Positions 1 through 6,881 of a stretch of 22,836 bases of DNA are shown one piece after another. The stretch spans positions 1 through 22,836 of the forward strand of contig CAZXLJ010000052.1 in assembly GCA_964641175.1 (NCBI GenBank), read 5' to 3'. How positions within the stretch are numbered: position 1 is the stretch's first letter; the number at the start of each line of letters is the position of its first letter. The DNA is from CAYNST01 sp964641175. Lineage in GTDB: Bacteria > Pseudomonadota > Gammaproteobacteria > Pseudomonadales > Cellvibrionaceae. A program made the position numbers and the translations under genes. Below the pieces are notes generated by a model. It was not told the origin of the DNA. It saw nothing but the letters and a program-made list of their open reading frames with translations, and made no database searches.

Positions 1-47
1 GACGTAGGTGCATAGGGTATTTCACGCATGGCTCGTTTATCCAATCT

Positions 48-76
48 TTGACAACAATGCCCGGGACAGCAATGTT
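48..76 (+). promoter_or_regulatory. weak sigma70-like promoter candidate for urtA
   Basis: TTGACA at 48-53 is a perfect -35 hexamer. The hexamer 17 bases downstream (AATGTT, 71-76) is a poor -10. A start near 83 would leave a leader of about 15 nt, with the ribosome site GAGAGG (85-90) just ahead of the ATG at 98. Urea and amide transporters are usually nitrogen-regulated, but no sigma54 -24/-12 element is visible in the 97 bases available, and the true control region may lie left of the window. Confidence 0.25.
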
Positions 77-97
77 CATTCATCGAGAGGTCAAACC

Positions 98-1360
98 ATG
101 TTCGAAGTGCGCAACGCAAGGGTCCGCAGGCCGGGAGCTATTAAATCGGGGCCCGGTAACCTGAAGTACATTCTCACAACCGGGTTGATTTATCTGGCTT
201 GCATACCCGGCTTGCTGATCGCTGAAGTGAATACGACGGGCCTGGCTGTGACAGACAAGGAGGTAACCGTTGGAATTCTGCATTCTGTGACCGGGACCAT
301 GGCCATCAGTGAGACAGGCTCGGTTCAGGCAGAAAAACTGGCAATCAAGCAGATTAATGAATCGGGGGGCGTACTCGGTCGGCAGATCAGGTTCATTCAG
401 GAAGACGGGGCAAGTGACTGGCCAACGTTCGCCGAAAAATCAAAAAAACTGCTCGTTAACGACAAAGTCGCGGCAGTTTTTGGATGCTGGACTTCGGCTT
501 CACGCAAGGCAGTCCTGCCCATATTCGAACAGTACAACGGGATGCTTTACTACCCTACGTTTTACGAAGGGCTCGAGCAGTCTCCCAATGTCATCTATAC
601 CGGCCAGGAGGCGACTCAACAGATTCTGGCCGGGATTGACTGGATTGTAAAAGAAAAGGGCGCGAAAACTTTCTACCTGCTTGGATCGGATTATATATGG
701 CCAAGAACATCCAACAAGATCGCGCGAAAACATATTGAAAAGCTGGGATTAAAAGTAGTCGGCGAAGAGTACTATCCATTGGGACACACCCAGTTCAATT
801 CTGTCATCAACAAGATAAAGCTCAAAAAGCCCGACGTTATCTACGCTATCGTTGTGGGAGGATCCAACGTTGCGTTCTACAAGCAGCTAAAAGCCGCAGG
901 TATAGATCTGACCAAAGAAAAGCCCCTTCTTCTTACCATTTCAGTGACTGAAGATGAGATTCTGGGAATTGGAGGTGAAAACATTCAGGGCGCTTATGCC
1001 GCCATGAAATATTTCCAGAGTCTGGACAACCCCAACAACAAGTCATTCGTCGACGCATTCAAGAAGGAATATGGCGATGATATTGTCATCGGAGACGTCA
1101 CCCAGGCTGCCTATCTCGGACCGTGGCTCTGGAAAGCCGCCGTGGAAAAAGCCAAGTCGTTTGATATAGACAAAATTCGAAGTGCATCGCCAGGAATCGA
1201 ATTGACAACGGCTCCAGAAGGCTACGTAAAAATCCACCCCAACCACCATCTTTGGTCGAAGACGCGCATTGGATTGGCTTCAAAGGCGGGCCAGTACAAA
1301 GTCGTGCATGAAACCAGCGAGCTGATGGAACCCGATCCGTTCCCGGAGGGCTACCAGTAG
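98..1360 (+). CDS. urtA: urea/short-chain amide ABC transporter, periplasmic substrate-binding protein UrtA
   Basis: This is the periplasmic receptor of a branched-chain-amino-acid-type ABC importer specialised for urea or short amides. The 420-residue product has a basic N-terminus and a hydrophobic segment at about residues 25-44, consistent with an export signal. The mature region opens with VTVGILHSVTGTMAISE, followed by AVFGCWTSASRKAVLP and YYPTFYEGLEQSPNVIYTGQE, all typical of the UrtA/FmdD receptor family. I chose ATG 98 because GAGAGG lies 7 nt upstream; upstream in-frame starts add unrelated residues. It is followed by urtBCDE on the same strand, with a strong hairpin after its stop. 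The substrate cannot be read from the sequence. With formamidase downstream, the FmdD-type amide/urea receptor of Methylophilus is the closest functional analogue. The signal peptidase site is unclear: Cys35 lacks a good lipobox. Confidence 0.93.
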   Translation: MFEVRNARVRRPGAIKSGPGNLKYILTTGLIYLACIPGLLIAEVNTTGLAVTDKEVTVGILHSVTGTMAISETGSVQAEKLAIKQINESGGVLGRQIRFIQEDGASDWPTFAEKSKKLLVNDKVAAVFGCWTSASRKAVLPIFEQYNGMLYYPTFYEGLEQSPNVIYTGQEATQQILAGIDWIVKEKGAKTFYLLGSDYIWPRTSNKIARKHIEKLGLKVVGEEYYPLGHTQFNSVINKIKLKKPDVIYAIVVGGSNVAFYKQLKAAGIDLTKEKPLLLTISVTEDEILGIGGENIQGAYAAMKYFQSLDNPNNKSFVDAFKKEYGDDIVIGDVTQAAYLGPWLWKAAVEKAKSFDIDKIRSASPGIELTTAPEGYVKIHPNHHLWSKTRIGLASKAGQYKVVHETSELMEPDPFPEGYQ

Positions 1361-1369
1361 CCCTTTCTC

Positions 1370-1390
1370 CGGCAGGCGCAATGCCTGCCG
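1370..1390 (+). other. intercistronic hairpin after urtA
   Basis: CGGCAGGC (1370-1377) and GCCTGCCG (1383-1390) form a perfect 8-bp stem with a 5-nt loop, 10 nt after the urtA stop. No T-run follows, so it is not a classic terminator. Hairpins here in binding-protein-led operons commonly block 3' exonucleases or cause partial termination, so the receptor is made in excess over the membrane parts. That role is inferred. Confidence 0.7.
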
Positions 1391-1445
1391 CATTCAGTCC
1401 GACAGTTAGAGAATATTCTGAACGAAGCCGGGATGGGGTCTACTT

Positions 1446-2372
1446 ATGTTTGCTGAATACACTACACCGGAGCTGCTTTCCATTTTCGCCATGCAAGGTT
1501 TTGCGGGGTTAAGTCTGTTCTCCGTCTTCGTGCTTATGGCTCTGGGACTGGCGATCATTTTTGGACAGATGGGCGTCATCAACATGGCTCATGGAGAATT
1601 CATGATTCTCGGCGCCTACGTTACCTACCTGGTTTCCATACTCTTCGAACGTCATCTGGAAAGCATCTTCAGCATCTACTTTTTTATTGCAATGGGAGCT
1701 GCCTTCCTTTGTGCGGCTGCACTCGGTGCTTTGATCGAGTGGACCATAATTCGCCATCTGTACCGTCGGCCCCTTGATACGCTTCTGGCTACCTGGGGCA
1801 TAAGCCTAATTCTGCAGCAACTCTATAGAAGTACGTTCGGCCCGAGAGAAGTCGGTGTAGTTTTGCCCGAATGGATGATGGGATCCTTTCCGGTTACCGA
1901 CATGATCGAAGTTCCGGTAAATGGGCTTTTCGTAATGCTGTTGACCGTTCTGCTTGCCGTCAGCGTGTCTTTGTGGATGTATCGCTCGCGTTGGGGAAGC
2001 CGTGTGCGTGCGGTCGTTCTGAATCGTGCCATGGCGGGCGCGGTTGGAATAAATACCGAACGGGTAGACCGGATGACATTTGCGCTTGGATGCGGAATAG
2101 CAGGTCTTGCCGGCAGCGCGTTCACCATGATCGGCTCAACCGGTCCGACCTCGGGTCAGCTTTATATAGTCGATACATTTCTGGTGGTGGTATTTGGAGG
2201 AGCCGCAAGTCTGCTGGGCACCATCGCATCTGCTTTCACAATTTCCCAGGCACAGTCAACAATGGAGTTTTTTATCAGTGGCTCTATGGCAAAGGTGATC
2301 ACCCTGCTGACAGTTGTCGCAATCTTGATGCTTCGCCCGCAGGGACTTTTCACATTGAAAGTTCGCAAATAG
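1446..2372 (+). CDS. urtB: urea/amide ABC transporter permease UrtB
   Basis: This is one of the two inner-membrane permeases of the importer, of the LivH type. The 308 residues form multiple hydrophobic helices. The GLAIIFGQMGVINMAHGEF segment near residue 35 is the family hallmark, and the coupling region with the conserved AGLAGS motif comes near residues 216-221. The length fits the short UrtB form, without the long N-terminal extension of many Pseudomonas homologues. The start at 1446 has a GATGGGG ribosome site. The stop lies 18 nt before urtC, which argues for one transcript. Its partner in the membrane would be UrtC, with UrtD and UrtE as ATPases. Confidence 0.93.
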   Translation: MFAEYTTPELLSIFAMQGFAGLSLFSVFVLMALGLAIIFGQMGVINMAHGEFMILGAYVTYLVSILFERHLESIFSIYFFIAMGAAFLCAAALGALIEWTIIRHLYRRPLDTLLATWGISLILQQLYRSTFGPREVGVVLPEWMMGSFPVTDMIEVPVNGLFVMLLTVLLAVSVSLWMYRSRWGSRVRAVVLNRAMAGAVGINTERVDRMTFALGCGIAGLAGSAFTMIGSTGPTSGQLYIVDTFLVVVFGGAASLLGTIASAFTISQAQSTMEFFISGSMAKVITLLTVVAILMLRPQGLFTLKVRK

Positions 2373-2390
2373 AAATCGGGATATTTATAT

Positions 2391-3539
2391 ATGACCAGCG
2401 CGGTTATTAACAGAATCAAGATCACTGACGACACAATCAACTTTCTTGTACTGCTTTTGATCCTGGCGGCTCTGTTGCCTCTAAGCATGGACATTTTCAG
2501 ATTAAACCTTATTGGCAAATATCTGACTTACGCTTACGTCGCAATAGGATTGGTGCTGTGCTGGGGCTATGGAGGAATTCTGAGCCTGGGGCAAGGGATA
2601 TTTTTCGGCTTGGGAGGTTACTGCATGGCGATGTTTCTGAAGCTGGAAGCATCAGATCCGTTGAACACCAAGATTCAGTCGACTCCAGGAATCCCGGATT
2701 TCATGGATTGGAACCAGCTGACGGAGTTGCCTTGGTTCTGGGAGCCATTCTATAGCCTGACCCTGACGTTGGTGGCAGTTGTGGTTGTGCCCACGGTCTT
2801 CGCTTTGATAATTGGAGTGGCGATGTTCAAGCGTCGCGTTGGAGGGGTCTATTTTGCCATCATCACACAGGCTGTTGCCGCTATCCTGACAATTCTCATA
2901 ATTGGGCAACAGGGTTATACCGGCGGCATAAACGGGATTACGGATTTGCGAACTCTCCATGGTTGGGACATCAGGACCGATTCGGCGAAATACGTGCTGT
3001 ATTACGTCAACGTTGTCCTGCTGTTTTCATGTCTTGGCGTGGCGCAGCTAGTCAGAAAGAGCAAGCTGGGACGTTTACTGGTTGCCATGCGGGGACGTGA
3101 AGACAGGGTACGATTCTCAGGTTACGACATTGCCAACTTCAAAATATTTGTGTTCTGTCTCGGCGCCGCAATGGCAGCGATTGGGGGCGCAATGTTCACG
3201 CTTCAGGTTGGGTTTATGTCGCCTTCGTTCGTGGGAATAGTCCCGTCCATTGAAATGGTAATTTACTGCGCCGTCGGAGGAAGGCTGTCAATCTTTGGTG
3301 CTGTTTACGGAACTTTGATAATCAACTGGGCGAAAACCACTTTTTCAGAATCGTTTCCGGAGCTCTGGTTATTCGCAATGGGCGCACTGTTTATTGGCGT
3401 AGTCATGGCCTTTCCTGACGGGCTTGCCGGACTTTACAAGCAGTACATTGCGCCCTCGCTCCGTAGCAAGCTGAAAATGCACCCCGGCAAGGGTATCTCC
3501 AATAAACCTGTCATTAGCGCCCCGGCTGCAGGAAAGTAA
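2391..3539 (+). CDS. urtC: urea/amide ABC transporter permease UrtC
   Basis: This is the second, LivM-type permease, 382 residues long and highly hydrophobic. The segment AIGLVLCWGYGGILSLGQG near residue 55 is the family signature. Further helices follow, with GYTGGINGITDL near the middle and SKLGRLLVAMRGREDRVRFSG in the cytoplasmic coupling loop. The C-terminal 25 residues are basic and Pro/Ala-rich. The gene sits 18 nt after urtB and ends 2 nt before urtD, so translation of C and D is probably coupled. The Shine-Dalgarno sequence is weak. Confidence 0.93.
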   Translation: MTSAVINRIKITDDTINFLVLLLILAALLPLSMDIFRLNLIGKYLTYAYVAIGLVLCWGYGGILSLGQGIFFGLGGYCMAMFLKLEASDPLNTKIQSTPGIPDFMDWNQLTELPWFWEPFYSLTLTLVAVVVVPTVFALIIGVAMFKRRVGGVYFAIITQAVAAILTILIIGQQGYTGGINGITDLRTLHGWDIRTDSAKYVLYYVNVVLLFSCLGVAQLVRKSKLGRLLVAMRGREDRVRFSGYDIANFKIFVFCLGAAMAAIGGAMFTLQVGFMSPSFVGIVPSIEMVIYCAVGGRLSIFGAVYGTLIINWAKTTFSESFPELWLFAMGALFIGVVMAFPDGLAGLYKQYIAPSLRSKLKMHPGKGISNKPVISAPAAGK

Positions 3540-3541
3540 TC

Positions 3542-4297
3542 ATGAATAGCGCCTCTGTAACCAAAGATTTTGTGCTGGCAGTAGAAGGATTAACCGTTTC
3601 ATTTGACGGGTTCAAAGCGGTGAACGATCTGTCCTTCTATGTCGATGAGGAAGAAATAAGAGTCATCATCGGCCCGAATGGCGCTGGGAAAACCACGGTG
3701 CTGGATCTGATTTGCGGAAAAACCAGAGCCACAGCGGGATCCATCAAATTTCGGGGCAAGGAGCTCACCAAAATGAGTGAACACCGGATCGTGCAGGAAG
3801 GTGTCGGTCGTAAGTTTCAGAATCCGTCAATCTATGAAGGACTGACGGTTTTTGAAAATCTGGAAATATCCTATCCGGGAGGACGCAGCGTGTGGGGCGC
3901 TCTGGCATTCAAGCGCAGCGCGGAGGTAATTGCGGCGGTCGAATCGGTTGCTCTCGACATATTCCTGCAGGATTTCCTGCGCGTCGAAGCGGGTTTGCTC
4001 AGTCATGGCCAGAAACAGTGGCTGGAAATCGGCATGCTGCTTATCCAGAAACCCGATCTGTTAATGCTGGACGAGCCTGTGGCGGGCATGTCTATCGTGG
4101 AACGACGCCAGACCGCTGAACTTCTCAACCGGATCACCAAGGGCCGATCAGTCATCGTCATCGAGCACGATATGCAGTTTGTCGAAGATATAGCGCACCG
4201 GGTTACGGTTATGCATCAGGGGCAGACCCTGTCCGAAGGAAATATGGCAAAGGTCAAGGCAGATCCGAAAGTCATTGATGTCTATCTGGGCCACTAA
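3542..4297 (+). CDS. urtD: urea/amide ABC transporter ATP-binding protein UrtD
   Basis: This is the LivG-type ATPase of the importer, 251 residues. The motifs are complete and in order: Walker A GPNGAGKTT (residues 44-52), a FQNPSIYEGLTVFENL segment after the Q-loop, the ABC signature LLSHGQKQWLEIG, Walker B LLMLDEPVAGM, and the H-loop EHDMQF. The substitution of SHGQK for the usual SGGQ is typical of UrtD. It starts 2 nt after urtC with GGAAAG as ribosome site, and is expected to pair with UrtE on the cytoplasmic face. Confidence 0.95.
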   Translation: MNSASVTKDFVLAVEGLTVSFDGFKAVNDLSFYVDEEEIRVIIGPNGAGKTTVLDLICGKTRATAGSIKFRGKELTKMSEHRIVQEGVGRKFQNPSIYEGLTVFENLEISYPGGRSVWGALAFKRSAEVIAAVESVALDIFLQDFLRVEAGLLSHGQKQWLEIGMLLIQKPDLLMLDEPVAGMSIVERRQTAELLNRITKGRSVIVIEHDMQFVEDIAHRVTVMHQGQTLSEGNMAKVKADPKVIDVYLGH

Positions 4298-4336
4298 ATG
4301 ATTGAAGTCGCACTTCCTGATTGATGAGAGGTAAAA

Positions 4337-5026
4337 ATGCTTTCTGTCCAGGACTATCAGGTCAAATACGACCAGAGCGAAGTGATTAAAAAAATGAATT
4401 TCAGCGTCAATGCGAATGAGATCGTCGTAATTCTCGGACGCAATGGCATGGGCAAAACAACTTTGATGCGCACAATGATGGGAATAGGCGGTAAAGAGGG
4501 CGGAACGATCAAACTTGGGCAGCGGACCCTCAACGGTCTGAAGAGCTTTCAACGCGTGCGGGAAGGTCTCGCATTCGTACCCCAGGGGAGGATGATTTTT
4601 TCAACTATGACGGTCAGGGAAAACCTTGAAACCGGACTGACGGTAACCGGAAAACGCCGGGTACCCGAAGAGCTCTTCGAGCTGTTTCCGGTTCTGAAGG
4701 AAATGCAGGCGCGTCGTGGCGGGAATCTGTCGGGCGGTCAGCAACAGCAACTTGCTATTGCGCGAGCGCTGGCCAGTGAACCGAAGGTGTTGTTGCTGGA
4801 CGAGCCCACCGAAGGAATTCAACCATCGATCATCAAGCAGATTGCGGTGACCTTGAGAAAAATTCGTGAGATGCGCGGCTTGACGATTATTGCATCCGAG
4901 CAGGTTCTGAGTTTCGCCCTCGATATTGCCGACAGGATTCTGGTGATCGAGAAAGGTGAAATCGTCGTCGACGAACTGGCCGAAAATCTGAACCGGGAAC
5001 GGGTTGCTGCGTTTCTGTCGGTATGA
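4337..5026 (+). CDS. urtE: urea/amide ABC transporter ATP-binding protein UrtE
   Basis: This is the LivF-type ATPase, 229 residues. Walker A is GRNGMGKTT (residues 34-42), the signature is NLSGGQQQQLAIARAL, and Walker B is VLLLDEPTEGIQPS. The usual H-loop His is replaced by Glu-Gln (ASEQVL), normal for the LivF/UrtE branch. A good ribosome site, GAGAGG (4326-4331), precedes the ATG. The 39-nt gap from urtD holds a small hairpin (GAAGT/ACTTC at 4304-4316). It is the last transporter gene, with formamidase next. Confidence 0.95.
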   Translation: MLSVQDYQVKYDQSEVIKKMNFSVNANEIVVILGRNGMGKTTLMRTMMGIGGKEGGTIKLGQRTLNGLKSFQRVREGLAFVPQGRMIFSTMTVRENLETGLTVTGKRRVPEELFELFPVLKEMQARRGGNLSGGQQQQLAIARALASEPKVLLLDEPTEGIQPSIIKQIAVTLRKIREMRGLTIIASEQVLSFALDIADRILVIEKGEIVVDELAENLNRERVAAFLSV

Positions 5027-5075
5027 AAAGCATTTATCAGGGTAGTAATAATCAACCATCATGAGAGAAAGCGTT

Positions 5076-6305
5076 ATGGCAGAAACCATCATTAAAGTAG
5101 ATCTGAAAAAATCACCGTACGAGAACGAGCAAGTACATAATCGATGGCATCCGGATATTCCCATGGCTGCTACGGTTAAGCCCGGAGACGATTTTATCAT
5201 CGAATGCTATGACTGGACGGGGGGGCAGATCCAGAATAATGATGACGCCCGCGATGTACGGGATGTGGATCTTACAAAGGTTCATTTTCTGTCGGGGCCG
5301 GTCGGTGTCGAAGGGGCGCGCCCGGGTGATCTGCTGGTAGTGGATATTCTTGACATAGGCGCGTTCGAATCCAGTCAGTGGGGATTTAATGGGTTTTTCT
5401 CAAAGAATAATGGCGGCGGATTCCTGACCGAACATTTTCCCGAAGCGCAGAAATCAATTTGGGATTTTAACGGAATGTTCACCAAGTCCCGTCACGTACC
5501 GGGTGTGGAGTTTGCGGGACTTATACATCCCGGCTTGATTGGTTGCTTGCCTTCCAGGGAGTTATTGACCGAATGGAACGAAAGAGAGAAAGCGCTCTTT
5601 GATACGGACCCGGAGCGCGTGCCGCCGCTGGCGACGTTACCCTATGCCGAAACCGCTCACATGGGCAGTTTAAAGGGCACTGATAAGGCGGTTGCGGCTG
5701 CCGAAGGCGCTCGCACCGTACCTCCTAGAGAACACGGCGGAAACTGTGACATTAAAGATCTTTCCCGAGGCTCAAGAATTTATTTTCCGGTTTACGTGCC
5801 GGAGGCAGGACTTTCCATGGGCGATCTGCATTTCAGTCAGGGTGATGGCGAGATAACATTTTGTGGCGCTATCGAAATGGCAGGCTGGATTCATTTGCGG
5901 GTCACTCTGATCAAGGACGGAATGGCCAAATACGCCATTAAGAATCCGATATTCAAGCCTAGCCCCATGGCCCCCAAGTATGACGATTATCTGATTTTTG
6001 AAGGAATCTCGGTGGATGAAAGCGGCAAGCAGCATTACCTTGACGTTCATATAGCATATCGGCAGGCCTGTTTGAACGCCATTGAGTATCTCGTGAAATT
6101 TGGGTATTCCCGAGCTCAGGCGTATGCCATTCTGGGTGTTGCTCCGGTCCAGGGTCACATCAGCGGCGTGGTCGATATTCCTAACGCCTGCGCGACCTTG
6201 TGGTTGCCGACGGATATTTTCGAATTTGATATCAAGCCTAATGCTAACGGTCCGCAACTTGAGCTGGACGGTTCAGTCAATGTTCCTCTGGCACCGGATA
6301 AGTGA
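5076..6305 (+). CDS. fmdA: formamidase (acetamidase/formamidase family) FmdA
   Basis: It hydrolyses formamide to formate and ammonia in the cytoplasm. The 409-residue product matches the FmdA/AmdA family throughout. It opens with ETIIKVDLKKSPYENEQVHN, then has the conserved ECYDWTGGQI, VHFLSGPVGVEGARPGD and the central PREHGGNCDIKDLSRGSRI. The GLSMGDLHFSQGDGEI segment and the C-terminal AILGVAPVQGHISGVVDIPN are also conserved. I chose ATG 5076 over 5061 because a GAGAGAAAG site precedes it and family members begin at that Met. It lies 49 nt after urtE, on the same strand. Transporter plus formamidase recalls the fmd amide-use cluster of Methylophilus methylotrophus, so the operon probably imports an amide and releases its nitrogen. 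Confidence 0.94.
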   Translation: MAETIIKVDLKKSPYENEQVHNRWHPDIPMAATVKPGDDFIIECYDWTGGQIQNNDDARDVRDVDLTKVHFLSGPVGVEGARPGDLLVVDILDIGAFESSQWGFNGFFSKNNGGGFLTEHFPEAQKSIWDFNGMFTKSRHVPGVEFAGLIHPGLIGCLPSRELLTEWNEREKALFDTDPERVPPLATLPYAETAHMGSLKGTDKAVAAAEGARTVPPREHGGNCDIKDLSRGSRIYFPVYVPEAGLSMGDLHFSQGDGEITFCGAIEMAGWIHLRVTLIKDGMAKYAIKNPIFKPSPMAPKYDDYLIFEGISVDESGKQHYLDVHIAYRQACLNAIEYLVKFGYSRAQAYAILGVAPVQGHISGVVDIPNACATLWLPTDIFEFDIKPNANGPQLELDGSVNVPLAPDK

Positions 6306-6338
6306 ACGATTGCGAGCCGACTGAATAATGGTGCTTGC

Positions 6339-6380
6339 AGAAAGCCTTTGATCCAGGTCGACCGTCAGAAGAGGCTTTCT
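6339..6380 (+). repeat. long inverted repeat between fmdA and fmdB
   Basis: AGAAAGCCT (6339-6347) and AGGCTTTCT (6372-6380) are perfect 9-base complements around a 24-nt loop, which itself contains the palindrome GGTCGACC. The right arm ends in CTTTCTT, but no real U-tract follows. It could weaken readthrough into fmdB, serve as an RNA processing site, or bind a regulator. The sequence does not decide. Confidence 0.6.
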
Positions 6381-6419
6381 TAAGTGCTACCGGATTATTG
6401 ACGACTGGTGGAGGGGCTC

Positions 6420-6785
6420 ATGCCCGTTTACGATTATCGCTGTAAACAACACGGATTATTCAATGAAGTTCAGACCCTTGCTCAGCATGCTGCACCGTGC
6501 CGTTGTCCCCGATGCGGTGTATTTTGCGCGCGAGTGGTGGTTCTGCCACCGATGGTAAGTCAGGTTGCCCCCGCTATGAAACGCGCCCATGTTGCCAACG
6601 AGAGGGCTCAGCACGCTCCCAGAACGCGTGCTGAGTTCGAAGAGCATCAATGTCGCCACAATGAAAGCAATGGATATTGCAGTCACCGCGAAAATCCCCT
6701 GGGGCAGCGCAAATCAGGCCTGCTGTACACCGCCCAGGGAGAAAAGTTGTTTATTGGCCAGCGCCCCTGGATGATCAGTCATTGA
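6420..6785 (+). CDS. fmdB: FmdB-type zinc-ribbon protein linked to formamidase
   Basis: This is a 121-residue protein opening MPVYDYRCKQHG, the N-terminal signature of the FmdB zinc-ribbon family. Likely metal ligands are Cys8/His11 and Cys29/Cys32. A second Cys/His cluster (Cys78, His80, Cys87, His89) follows an NERAQHAPR segment that resembles formamidase-linked FmdB proteins. FmdB was proposed to regulate the fmd operon in Methylophilus, but its molecular role is not firmly known. ATG 6420 is preferred over the upstream in-frame GTG at 6408 because GGAGGGG sits just ahead of it and the conserved sequence begins there. It is 114 nt after fmdA. Confidence 0.85.
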   Translation: MPVYDYRCKQHGLFNEVQTLAQHAAPCRCPRCGVFCARVVVLPPMVSQVAPAMKRAHVANERAQHAPRTRAEFEEHQCRHNESNGYCSHRENPLGQRKSGLLYTAQGEKLFIGQRPWMISH

Positions 6786-6845
6786 TTGATGTGCCGATTG
6801 TAAACATGCCAGGCGGCAGAACAGAACTCAATTTATTGGGGTTGC

Positions 6846-6854
6846 TGGTACAAT
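6846..6854 (+). promoter_or_regulatory. extended -10 promoter candidate for hyuB
   Basis: TGG-TACAAT (6846-6854) fits an extended -10 element (TGn plus 5 of 6 matches to TATAAT). No good -35 lies 16-18 nt upstream. A start near 6861 would give a leader of about 20 nt carrying the strong ribosome site GAGGTGA (6872-6878). This suggests hyuB can be transcribed apart from fmdB. Confidence 0.35.
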
Positions 6855-6881
6855 TCGGGCTTTTGTCTCGTGAGGTGAAGA

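Noticed and set aside
1..97. Possible guanidine-I (ykkC) riboswitch or sigma54 promoter upstream of urtA
   Set aside because: Such elements can precede Urt-type operons, but the conserved ykkC segments and the GG-N10-GC pattern of sigma54 are not present in these bases. The region is cut by the window edge, so absence further left cannot be claimed.
8..97. 30-residue N-terminal extension of UrtA from the upstream ATG
   Set aside because: The residues are unlike an export signal and the start at 98 has a proper ribosome site.
4601..5200. 199-codon open frame on the - strand across urtE and fmdA
   Set aside because: It overlaps two well-supported genes and shows no family features.
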